This document shows positions 1-6,045 of a stretch of DNA of 8,149 nt, in pieces. Each line of letters starts with the position of its first letter. Within the stretch, counting starts at the first letter, position 1. The stretch covers positions 1-8,149 of the forward strand of contig JAQNCU010000116.1 of NCBI GenBank assembly GCA_029077775.1. Reading direction: 5' to 3'. The notes under the pieces are model-generated. The model was not told where the DNA came from. It was given only the letters and a program-made list of their open reading frames with translations, and searched no databases. This DNA comes from Acidocella sp. Its GTDB lineage: Bacteria; Pseudomonadota; Alphaproteobacteria; Acetobacterales; Acetobacteraceae. The translations under genes and the position numbers were made by a program.

Positions 1-262
1 TTACGGCCTGATTCTGGCGATGCCGGTGTTCGGGGTACTATTCGTCCAAGGTGCGGGCCGGCCGGTGAAATGGTTTGGCCTGTTCACGCTGCCGCAATTC
101 GTGAGCAAAAACGCGGCGATCCACCATGATTTTGCTTTTTTGCATTTTTGGGGTGGTATTGCGCTGATCGTGCTGCTGGTGGTGCATGTTGGCGCGGTGA
201 TCGCGCATGAACGGCGTGGGCAGCGCATTCTGATCAGAATGATGCCGCGGCGGTCACGCTGA
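1..262 (+). CDS. Cytochrome b561 family protein, C-terminal part (5' end outside window)
   Basis: This is the last 86 codons of an open frame that enters from the left edge (first whole codon at base 2) and ends at TGA 260-262. The visible part matches the C-terminal half of bacterial cytochrome b561: a Y-G-L-I-L-A-M-P turn, a short loop with GRPVKWFGLF and LPQF, then a hydrophobic helix with two histidines 14 residues apart (LHFW and VHVG, visible residues 48 and 62). These correspond to the LH...LHV haem-ligand pair of the family. The tail is basic (ERRGQRILIRMMPRRSR), as expected for a cytoplasmic end. Family knowledge: these are di-haem, four-helix inner-membrane proteins that pass electrons between quinol and an acceptor such as superoxide or a periplasmic protein; the partner cannot be told here. 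The apparent ATG at 20 is internal. The gene converges on the phosphatase gene and overlaps it by 9 bp. Confidence 0.85.
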   Translation, partial: YGLILAMPVFGVLFVQGAGRPVKWFGLFTLPQFVSKNAAIHHDFAFLHFWGGIALIVLLVVHVGAVIAHERRGQRILIRMMPRRSR

Positions 263-1069
263 CGGTATTTGCGGCGATAACCTTCCGCCGAGGCGCAGCG
301 GTTCAATCGATTGCGCGCGGCCGTCCGGCCCGGTGTCGATCACCGCGCCGCAGATGGTTGCCTCGCCATCGGCCGGGTGCAGGCGTTCGCCGGGCATTTT
401 GCGGGTGAAGCGGGCGATGGCGGGCGCTTTGCCCATGCCGATCACGCTGTCGTAATCGCCGCACATGCCGACATCCGACATATAGGCGGTGCCACCTGGA
501 AGGATTTGATGATCGGCGGTCGGGCAATGGGTGTGGGTGCCGAGCACGGCACTCACCGCACCATCGAACGCATGGGCGAAGGCCATTTTTTCGCTCGTCG
601 CCTCGCCATGAAAATCGACGATGATGGCATCCACCCCGTTTGGGCCGAGCCGGTGGCGGGCGAGCAGGCTCTCCATAGCCTGAAAGGGGCAATCCAGCGG
701 GTCCATGAACAAGCGGCCCATGACCTGCGCCACCAGAATTTTTAAGCCCCCTGGCAGCGCCAGTGTTACGAACCCGGCCCCAGGCGTTCCGGGTGGGAAA
801 TTCATTGGGCGGATCACGCGCTTTTCCTGGGCAATGTAGGGGATGATCTCACGACGGTCCCAGGCATGATTGCCGAGTGTAATGACATCCGCCCCGGCGG
901 CGAACAAAGCCTGCGCCATGTCCGGCGCCAACCCGAAGCCGTGGCTGGCATTCTCGGCATTCACCACCAGCACATCGAGCCGCAGCATACGGCGCAATTC
1001 AGGGATCGCGGCGATTGCCGCCTCACGCCCGGTGCGGCCCAGCAAATCACCCAAGATCAGAATGTTCAT
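254..1069 (-). CDS. ymdB: YmdB-family metallophosphatase (TIGR00282 type, 2',3'-cyclic nucleotide phosphodiesterase-like)
   Basis: This 271-residue protein has the usual length of the YmdB/DR1281 family. Visible metal-site motifs in order are GDLLGRTGR (D8), NAENAS (E39, N40), GNHAWD (N67, H68), DFHGEATSEK (H154) and GTHTHCPTAD (H179, H181), followed by YMSDVGMCGDYDSVIG. All ligands expected for the di-metal calcineurin-like site are present, and E39 coincides with the residue essential in Bacillus subtilis YmdB. Characterised homologues hydrolyse 2',3'-cAMP and other phosphodiesters in the cytoplasm; in B. subtilis the protein affects biofilm and motility decisions. The physiological role in alphaproteobacteria is not known to me. 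The ATG at 1069-1067 overlaps the recF stop codon in an ATGA quartet, so translation is probably coupled to recF. No independent promoter is evident. It is the last gene of the minus-strand cluster and its stop lies inside the 3' end of the convergent cytochrome gene. Confidence 0.9.
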   Translation of the reverse strand: MNILILGDLLGRTGREAAIAAIPELRRMLRLDVLVVNAENASHGFGLAPDMAQALFAAGADVITLGNHAWDRREIIPYIAQEKRVIRPMNFPPGTPGAGFVTLALPGGLKILVAQVMGRLFMDPLDCPFQAMESLLARHRLGPNGVDAIIVDFHGEATSEKMAFAHAFDGAVSAVLGTHTHCPTADHQILPGGTAYMSDVGMCGDYDSVIGMGKAPAIARFTRKMPGERLHPADGEATICGAVIDTGPDGRAQSIEPLRLGGRLSPQIPSA

Positions 1070-2217
1070 CGCATCTCTATATGGCTATCGTGAACATCGT
1101 GACAGGCGGCATCCAGCCCCGCGAACGGTGCGGCATCGGTACCTGTCAACCACGCCGCCAGATTAAGCCGCGCCAGAGCGGCAAACAAGGCGACACGGTG
1201 GCGCGCGTCCAGATGTACCAAAGGCTCGTCAAGCAGCAATAAAGGGGCGGTTCCGCGCTGTGCCGCGATGAGTGCGGCATGGCCGAGGACAATGCCGATC
1301 AGCATCGCCTTTTGCTGCCCGGTGGAGGATAACCCGGCGGGGCGCGCGCTGGCGGCATCGGTGATCAACAGATCCGCCCGGTTTGGCCCCGATGCCGTAC
1401 TGCCTCGGAGGGCGTCCTGCGCCCGCGTTGCATGATAGGCCGCGCGCAATTCATCCTCCGCCGCCAAGGCGGGCATTTCCGTTAAGCGCGCCGCGATGGG
1501 GCAGCCCAAAGCAAGACCCACGCGCGGGAAAGGGTCGGCGACACCCGATCCCAGCGTTGCATTCAACTGTGCCAGAAGCGCCAGGCGCGCGGCGGTGGCC
1601 GCCACCGCATGGCGGGCCATCGCATCCTCCAGCGCAGCCAGCCAGCCAGGATCGGCTTGGGTGGCAAGCAGGCGGGTGCGCTGGGCCGATGCCGCTTCAA
1701 AACCTGCCACCTCCCGCGCATGGCCGGGCTCCAGAGCGACCACCAGCCTGTCGAGAAACCGCCGCCTGCCGGAGGCCGCGTCTGAGAATAGCCGGTCCAT
1801 TTGTGGTGTGAGCCACACCGCCGCGAGCCGCGCCGCGACCTCGCCCTGCGCGCGTGGCCTGTCGCCATCGAGCCGGAACACCCGGCGGTCAGGGGCGTCA
1901 TCAGGCGGGGTTCCGGTGCCGATCTCGAAGGGGCCCGCGCCACCGGAAAGCTGCGCCGCCACCGCCCAACCGGGTCCGGCATCCGGGCCACGGCGGATCA
2001 GCTCGGAGAATTTTACCCCGCGCAGCCCGCGCCCAGGCACCAGCAGGGAGACCGCTTCCAGCAGATTGGTCTTGCCGGCGCCGTTTGGTCCGGTAAACAC
2101 ATTGACCGGCGCCGTGGGGTTGAATCGGAGCGCCGCATAGGACCGAAAATCGGTCAGGGTTATCCGGGTGATGTGTGTTTGAGACGCCGCCACATGAACG
2201 CGCTGCGGGCTACACAC
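1066..2217 (-). CDS. recF: DNA replication and repair protein RecF
   Basis: RecF is an SMC-like ATPase that binds gapped DNA and helps RecO/RecR load RecA at stalled forks. The 383-residue frame shows the Walker A motif GPNGAGKT (residues 43-50) after a typical ITRITLTDFRSY start. It also has a GPNRADL segment (about 278), the ABC signature SSTGQQKA (297-304), and Walker B LLLLDEP (326-332) followed by a D-loop HLD. Length is in the normal range of about 360-380. The start is uncertain: the frame opens with GTG at 2217, which overlaps the dnaN stop by 8 bp, and a second GTG at residue 9 (2193) is equally possible. Neither has a convincing Shine-Dalgarno sequence, so initiation probably relies on ribosomes finishing dnaN. 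The TGA stop overlaps the ymdB ATG. The downstream gene is ymdB, not the commonly seen gyrB. Confidence 0.95.
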   Translation of the reverse strand: MCSPQRVHVAASQTHITRITLTDFRSYAALRFNPTAPVNVFTGPNGAGKTNLLEAVSLLVPGRGLRGVKFSELIRRGPDAGPGWAVAAQLSGGAGPFEIGTGTPPDDAPDRRVFRLDGDRPRAQGEVAARLAAVWLTPQMDRLFSDAASGRRRFLDRLVVALEPGHAREVAGFEAASAQRTRLLATQADPGWLAALEDAMARHAVAATAARLALLAQLNATLGSGVADPFPRVGLALGCPIAARLTEMPALAAEDELRAAYHATRAQDALRGSTASGPNRADLLITDAASARPAGLSSTGQQKAMLIGIVLGHAALIAAQRGTAPLLLLDEPLVHLDARHRVALFAALARLNLAAWLTGTDAAPFAGLDAACHDVHDSHIEMR

Positions 2218-3334
2218 GCATCGGCATGAGCACGTAAACCGCCGAGGCGTCGTCTTGGTCGCGCACCAACGTGGGGGCCGCGCCGTCGGCGAACACGAAT
2301 TCCACCTTGCCGCGGATCTGCTCGGTCACGTCTGACAGATATCGCGCCTGGAACCCGATTTCGAGCGGCCCGAATTGATAATCCACCAGTTCCGCCCCCA
2401 GCTCCTCGGTGGCTGAACCCTGTTCGGCGCTGGCGGCTGAGATGACCAGCAGATCTTTCGCCAGTGACAGCTTCACGGGCCGGTGGCGCTCCGCGCTGAT
2501 CGCCGAGACCCGGCCCACCGCGTCGTTAAAATCCTTTTTGTCGACGCGCAGGATTTTGTCATTGCCGCGCGGGATCACGCGGTCGTAATCAGGGAATGTG
2601 CCGTCAATCAGCTTGCTGGTCAGCTTCATCCCGCCGATTGTGAACTGAATGCGCGTCTCCGACATCGCGATTTCAATCTCGCCCGATATCTCGTCCAGCA
2701 GCTTGCGCAATTCTGTCACGGTCTTGCGCGGAATGATGATCCCCGGCATCCCGGCAGCACCCGCCGGCAAAGGCTCCTCCACCCGCGCCAAGCGATGGCC
2801 ATCGGTTGCCACAGCGCGCAAAACTGGGCCAGCATCGCCTTCCGCCGCGTGTAGGAAAATGCCGTTCAGGTAATAGCGCGTCTCCTCGGTTGAGATTGCA
2901 AACCGCGTGCGGTCGATGAGACCGCGCAACTCCTGGGCTGAGAGCACGAAATGGTGACTGAGCTTTCCGGCATCGAGTTTGGGAAATTCATCGACGCTGA
3001 GCGCCACCAGGCTGGTGGCATAGCGCCCGGCCCGCAGGCCTAATTGAGCGTCACCGCCTGGATGGTCCAGCTCGATCATCGCGGTTTCAGGCTGGCGGCG
3101 GACGATCTCATACAGGGTGGAGGCTGGCACCGTGATCGCGCCATCCCGCATGGTTTCAGCGGGTACGTCCTCAACCAGGTTGATCTCGAGATCGGTGGCG
3201 GCGATGGTCAGCCTGCCATCGCGCACGTTGAGCAGGACATTGGCGAGGATCGGGATGGTATTGCGCTTCTCAACCACGTTCTGCACATGGGCAAGGGACT
3301 TCATCAGCGTCGCGCGATCAGCCTTGAACTTCAT
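2210..3334 (-). CDS. dnaN: DNA polymerase III beta subunit (sliding clamp)
   Basis: The product is 374 residues, close to the 366 of E. coli DnaN. It forms the dimeric ring that tethers DNA polymerase III and many clamp-binding proteins to DNA. Seen in the sequence: the family N-terminus with VVEKRNTIPILANVLL (about residues 20-35), the ATDLEINL segment, the RFAISTEETRYYLNGI and ATDGHRLA segments of the central domain, the FPDYDRVIP motif, and the canonical C-terminus VYVLMPMRV that contributes to the protein-binding pocket (usually MPMRL). The ATG at 3334 is preceded by a purine-rich GGAAGGG (3345-3339) four bases upstream, which supports this start. It lies 189 bp after dnaA on the same strand and overlaps the recF start. 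I see no terminator between dnaA and dnaN, so cotranscription is plausible. Confidence 0.97.
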   Translation of the reverse strand: MKFKADRATLMKSLAHVQNVVEKRNTIPILANVLLNVRDGRLTIAATDLEINLVEDVPAETMRDGAITVPASTLYEIVRRQPETAMIELDHPGGDAQLGLRAGRYATSLVALSVDEFPKLDAGKLSHHFVLSAQELRGLIDRTRFAISTEETRYYLNGIFLHAAEGDAGPVLRAVATDGHRLARVEEPLPAGAAGMPGIIIPRKTVTELRKLLDEISGEIEIAMSETRIQFTIGGMKLTSKLIDGTFPDYDRVIPRGNDKILRVDKKDFNDAVGRVSAISAERHRPVKLSLAKDLLVISAASAEQGSATEELGAELVDYQFGPLEIGFQARYLSDVTEQIRGKVEFVFADGAAPTLVRDQDDASAVYVLMPMRV

Positions 3335-3523
3335 GATACCCTTCCAACCGGCGAAATAATTTTACAGGCGTTTTTCGCACCGAATCGCTTTGGAACCCTA
3401 GCAAGTGCTGCCCGCATAGGGAAGATGCTCAAGGATTTTGGCCGTCAGGACAGATAAACCGCGCCATGATCGCCAGGATGTCGGGATGATGGGTCGCTGT
3501 TTTTCGGGTAACGATGGTTCGCT
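3335..3523 (-). other. dnaA-dnaN intergenic region (189 bp)
   Basis: This gap holds no convincing gene. On the minus strand there is no strong hairpin with a T-run after the dnaA stop, so no Rho-independent terminator is visible. A TAAAAT hexamer (3364-3359) about 25 bases before the dnaN ATG could be a -10 element, but no good -35 lies at the right distance. A dnaN-proximal promoter is therefore possible but not supported. The only clear signal is the GGAAGGG ribosome-binding sequence at 3345-3339. Confidence 0.4.
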
Positions 3524-4951
3524 TTAACTCTCCAGCATCCGCCGCAGCAGATCGACATCCTCGCCGAACGCCGCATCCTGGCCGATGAGTTCGGTCACGC
3601 GCGATACCGCGTGCATAACGGTGGTATGGTCGCGGTCGCCGAAATGGCGGCCGATATCGGGCAGGCTTTTGCTGGTGAGTTGCTTGGCAAGAAACATCGC
3701 AACCTGGCGCGGCCGCGCGATGTTGCGCGCCCGGCGTGCCGACGACATCTCTGTCACCCGGATATTATAATGTTCGGCAACCCGCTTCTGGATTTCCTGG
3801 ATCGATACCTTGCGGTCGAAGGCTTTCAGCACGTCGTGCAGCACCTCATGCGCGGTCTCTAATGTAAGTTGTCTGTCAAACAGATTGGCGTGCGCGACCA
3901 AACGGTTGAGCGCGCCTTCCAGTTCCCGCACGTTCGAGGTGATTTTACGCGCCAGAAACTCGAGCACCTTCGCCGGCACCTCCACGCCCGCACGCTGCGC
4001 CTTGGCCTCAAGGATGGAAATGCGCAGCTCGAAGGTGGTCGCGTGCAGATCAGCCACCATGCCGCAGCCCAGCCTGGTGCGCAGGCGGTCTTCAAGGCCC
4101 GACAGATCCGACGGCGATTTATCCGCCGAGATCACAATCTGCTTGCCAGCATCCACCAGCGCGTTGAAGGTGTGGAAAAATTCTTCCTGCGTGTTGTCTT
4201 TGCCGATAAGGAATTGGAGATCGTCGATCATCAACACATCAACGCTGCGCAACTCGTTTTTGAACTCCAGCGTGGATTGCGACCGCAGCGCGTTGATGAA
4301 GCGGTACATGAATTTTTCTGCCGACATATACGCCACGGAAACACACGCGCCGTTGCGTGTTCCGGTGGATAATTCCCAGGCGATAGCGTGCATCAGATGG
4401 GTTTTGCCGAGACCGACACCGCCGTAGAGAAATAAAGGGTTGAACCCTGCGGTTGCCGGAGCCTCGGCCACGCGGCGGGCGCAGGCATAGGCGAACTCAT
4501 TGGGTTTGCCCACAACGAAGGTCTCAAACGTGTATCGCTGATCCAGCGGTGCCACGACATCGGCGCGCGCCGGTGTCGGGGCGAGTTTGGCGCTGACCGG
4601 AGCAGGCTCGGCAAGGTTGGGGGCCGTGCCCCGGCTGGGCTGGGTGCGGATATCCACCCGTTTTATGGCGCGGTTTTCCTCCTGCCACAGGCTTGTGATC
4701 AGCTCGCCATATTCCTTGTTAACCCAATCACGAAGGAACCTCGTGGGCAGGATGACGGTAACCTCCTCACCATTTACGCCAGCAAGTGCTACCTGTTTCA
4801 GCCAGGTCCGGTACTCAACCTCCCCAACCTCGGCCTGGAGGCGGGCCCGCACGCGCGCCCATTGGTTGGACAGGCCAGCTTCGTCCAGTAGGGACGGCGA
4901 AGATTTCAGCATATCATCGCTGTCACGCATGGATGTGATCTCCAGGCTCAT
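3524..4951 (-). CDS. dnaA: Chromosomal replication initiator protein DnaA
   Basis: DnaA is the AAA+ ATPase that binds DnaA boxes at oriC, melts the origin and recruits the helicase. The 475-residue product shows domain I (about residues 28-100: WARVRARLQAEVGEVEYRTW, then a VILPTRFLRDWV segment) and a short low-complexity domain II (about 105-135). Domain III follows with Walker A GGVGLGKTH (177-185), Walker B MIDD (241-244) and the arginine-finger box LEDRLRTRL (286-294). Domain IV has ARPRQVAMFLAKQLT (412-426) and the DNA-binding signature DRDHTTVMHAV (439-449). The start is ambiguous: ATG 4951 has only a weak GGA eight bases upstream, while the in-frame ATG at 4930 (residue 8) has GGAG at 4943-4940 nine bases upstream. 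Conserved homology begins after residue 27, so it does not decide. Upstream is rpsT with its own terminator; downstream is dnaN. Confidence 0.97.
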   Translation of the reverse strand: MSLEITSMRDSDDMLKSSPSLLDEAGLSNQWARVRARLQAEVGEVEYRTWLKQVALAGVNGEEVTVILPTRFLRDWVNKEYGELITSLWQEENRAIKRVDIRTQPSRGTAPNLAEPAPVSAKLAPTPARADVVAPLDQRYTFETFVVGKPNEFAYACARRVAEAPATAGFNPLFLYGGVGLGKTHLMHAIAWELSTGTRNGACVSVAYMSAEKFMYRFINALRSQSTLEFKNELRSVDVLMIDDLQFLIGKDNTQEEFFHTFNALVDAGKQIVISADKSPSDLSGLEDRLRTRLGCGMVADLHATTFELRISILEAKAQRAGVEVPAKVLEFLARKITSNVRELEGALNRLVAHANLFDRQLTLETAHEVLHDVLKAFDRKVSIQEIQKRVAEHYNIRVTEMSSARRARNIARPRQVAMFLAKQLTSKSLPDIGRHFGDRDHTTVMHAVSRVTELIGQDAAFGEDVDLLRRMLES

Positions 4952-5149
4952 TATAAATTTCCGACCTAACCCTGTTAACCGCGGCGCGACCCTGCCCCGA
5001 ACATAAAAAATGCAGTCTGCTGCTGCGTAAATCCAAAGAATGAGACGCGCGGGAACTTAATTGTAAGACAGGATTTGTAGGTCAAAACGCGCGAAAGGTG
5101 CAAGCGTTCAATTCTCTCAGCTTGGCCGACAAGCCTTTGGAAGGCATGG

Positions 5150-5187
5150 TTTTAGCTGCAAATTCAACGCTTTTTTAGCCGCAAATT
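5150..5187. repeat. Imperfect 15-bp direct repeat, 23-bp period, in the dnaA leader
   Basis: Two copies of TTTTAGCYGCAAATT lie at 5150-5164 and 5173-5187. They differ at one base (T at 5157, C at 5180). The start-to-start distance of 23 bp is roughly two helical turns, so a dimeric regulator could contact both copies on one face of the DNA. That functional reading is inference. The repeat sits about 200 bp upstream of the dnaA start, in the most AT-rich part of the gap. An A/T-tract coincidence is possible, but the shared AGCYGC core is not simple sequence. Confidence 0.5.
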
Positions 5188-5243
5188 TAGTGAATTTAAA
5201 CTTTTCGTTACTTTTAAGAAAGATTCATGGTTCGTCCACAAAC

Positions 5244-5282
5244 AAAAAACAGCGCCGATCCCATGACAATGGGATGACGCTG
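5244..5282 (-). terminator. Rho-independent terminator of rpsT
   Basis: Read on the minus strand, 5282 to 5250 forms a long interrupted hairpin: CAGCG pairs with CGCTG, an internal loop follows, then ATCCCAT pairs with ATGGGAT around a TGTC loop. It is followed at once by six T residues (5249-5244) and further T-rich sequence. It begins 56 bases after the rpsT stop. A smaller hairpin (GGGGT/ACCCC, 5326-5310) lies between it and the gene. The T-run is only on the minus-strand side, so the element is directional for rpsT and should limit read-through into dnaA. Confidence 0.88.
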
Positions 5283-5338
5283 CGGCGGATTTGTCTTAAA
5301 AATGACGAGGGGGTCTTTACAACCCCAGATTGTAGTCG

Positions 5339-5608
5339 TCAGGCAGTAGCGACGGCCTTGACCCGGGCGGATAACCGCGAGATTTTCCGCGATATCGTAT
5401 TGGCTTTCAGCACGCCTTTGGTCACGGCGCGCTGCATCTCCGGCTGGGCGGCGCGTAAGGCGGCAAGTGCTGCCGTTTTGTCGCCAGCACTCACAGCTTC
5501 CTCCACCTTGCGGATGGCACCATGCACGCGAGATTTGCGCGCCTTGTTGCGGGCAGTTCGCTTCTCGGTCTGGCGGATGCGTTTTTGGGCGGATGCGATG
5601 TTGGCCAT
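5339..5608 (-). CDS. rpsT: 30S ribosomal protein S20
   Basis: This 89-residue, very basic protein has the family's typical length and signature: N-terminal MANIASAQKRIRQTEKR (first Met normally removed), a second helix with NKARKSRVHGAIRKVEEAV, and a C-terminal LKANTISRKISRLSARVKA segment. S20 is a primary 16S rRNA-binding protein of the small subunit body. The ATG at 5608 is preceded only by a weak CGGA seven bases upstream. It is monocistronic by appearance: a likely promoter lies at 5644-5672 and a strong terminator at 5244-5282. The order rpsT then dnaA on the same strand is shared with other alphaproteobacteria such as Caulobacter, to my knowledge. Confidence 0.97.
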   Translation of the reverse strand: MANIASAQKRIRQTEKRTARNKARKSRVHGAIRKVEEAVSAGDKTAALAALRAAQPEMQRAVTKGVLKANTISRKISRLSARVKAVATA

Positions 5609-5643
5609 GATTATCCGACGGTAAAAAGTTTGAGAAAGAGCGC

Positions 5644-5672
5644 CGTCTAAACCCGCGGAGGCATGGCGTCAA
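5644..5672 (-). promoter_or_regulatory. Probable sigma-70 promoter of rpsT
   Basis: On the minus strand a TTGACG -35 element (5672-5667, five of six consensus bases) is separated by 17 bases from TAGACG (5649-5644), a modest -10 match (TA..., three of six). Alphaproteobacterial promoters commonly have a strong -35 and a loose -10, which fits. Transcription would start near 5637, giving a leader of about 30 bases. The -35 overlaps one arm of the CAAGGC/GCCTTG inverted repeat at 5670-5700. Confidence 0.5.
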
Positions 5673-5700
5673 GGCTGTGCCCGGACATAAGCGTGCCTTG
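5670..5700. repeat. Inverted repeat CAAGGC/GCCTTG between the cupin stop codon and the rpsT -35
   Basis: Six-base arms at 5670-5675 and 5695-5700 are separated by 19 bases. On the minus strand the first arm starts immediately after the cupin TAA (5703-5701), and the second arm merges into the rpsT -35 (TTGACG begins at 5672). No T-run follows, so it would be a poor intrinsic terminator. It may be an mRNA 3'-end stem, an operator over the -35, or chance. Confidence 0.35.
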
Positions 5701-6045
5701 TTATTCGCGGATCACCCAGTGTTTGCGCATGGGGTTAAGCACCTCCCACACGCCGGTGAACCCGGGCTCGATCACAAACCCATCCCCAGGCCCGGCCTCG
5801 AAGCGCGACCCGTCATCGCCGGTGATCACGCAGCGCCCAGAGATCACCCTGACATATTCCCATTCTGTGTAGGTGATCCGCCACGCGCCGACCCCTGCCT
5901 CCCACTCGCCAGCGGATAGGCCGCTGGCTTGGTCATGGTAGTGAACCCAGAGACGGGTTTGGGGCGTACCCGCGATGATCTTGTCATGCGCCACGGGCTC
6001 CCATGCTGCATCCGCCGGGAGGGGCAACGGCACCAATCCCGTCAC
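5701..6045 (-). CDS. Small single-domain cupin protein (Cupin_3/DUF861, EutQ-like)
   Basis: This is a 114-residue protein of one cupin barrel. Residues 60-114 carry the Cupin_3 (PF05899) pattern: TEWEYVRVISGRCVIT, then GDDGSRFEAGPGDGFVIEPGF, then TGVWEVLNPMRKHWVI. The WEVL..MRK.WVI ending is characteristic of the family. Few histidines occur in the barrel strands, so the classical metal-binding triad is not obvious and substrate or activity cannot be assigned; some relatives are (S)-ureidoglycine aminohydrolase-like or EutQ-like. Start choice: the frame stays open to 6303, but everything upstream of 6045 is the shadow of the lipoprotein gene. The GTG at 6045-6043 forms a GTGA overlap with the lipoprotein stop and places the start just ahead of the conserved fold. 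No separate Shine-Dalgarno sequence is seen, so translation is probably coupled. It is the last gene of the hslO operon. Confidence 0.85.
   Translation of the reverse strand: MTGLVPLPLPADAAWEPVAHDKIIAGTPQTRLWVHYHDQASGLSAGEWEAGVGAWRITYTEWEYVRVISGRCVITGDDGSRFEAGPGDGFVIEPGFTGVWEVLNPMRKHWVIRE

Larger units (their letters stand above)
4952..5338. other. rpsT-dnaA intergenic region: dnaA leader with AT-rich core
   Basis: This 387-bp stretch has no credible gene. Its rpsT-proximal side holds the rpsT terminator (5244-5282). Between 5150 and 5249 I count 30 G/C in 100 bases, in a clearly GC-rich window, with many A/T tracts and a direct repeat (5150-5187). Because a strong terminator isolates rpsT, the dnaA promoter should lie here on the minus strand. 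The best -10-like hexamer is TACAAT (5065-5060). The nearest TTGACC (5085-5080) is only 14 bases away, too short for a standard sigma-70 spacer, so I do not call a promoter. A lone 7-of-9 match to a DnaA box lies at 5232-5240. There is no DnaA box cluster, so this is not supported as oriC. Confidence 0.6.

Noticed and set aside
1496..2140. 214-codon open frame on the + strand opposite recF
   Set aside because: It lies wholly within recF and has the Ala/Arg/Ser/Pro-rich content expected from the complementary strand of GC-rich coding DNA.
4364..4372. TTATCCACC (minus strand), 8 of 9 match to the DnaA box, inside dnaA
   Set aside because: One-mismatch 9-mers are expected once or twice by chance in a window of this size, and it stands alone within coding sequence.
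3810..4427. 205-codon open frame on the + strand opposite dnaA
   Set aside because: It is antisense to a certain dnaA, its Ser/Arg-rich composition is typical of a shadow frame, and it has no recognisable domain.
5222..5226. GATTC, a GANTC CcrM-type methylation site upstream of dnaA
   Set aside because: GANTC sites also occur elsewhere in the window (for example near 3385 and 7737), so one in the dnaA leader is not significant.
5617..5647. GACGG/CCGTC inverted repeat in the rpsT leader, possible S20 autoregulatory structure
   Set aside because: The outer arm falls in the predicted -10 region, so it would not be in the transcript; short arms and a long spacer make chance likely.
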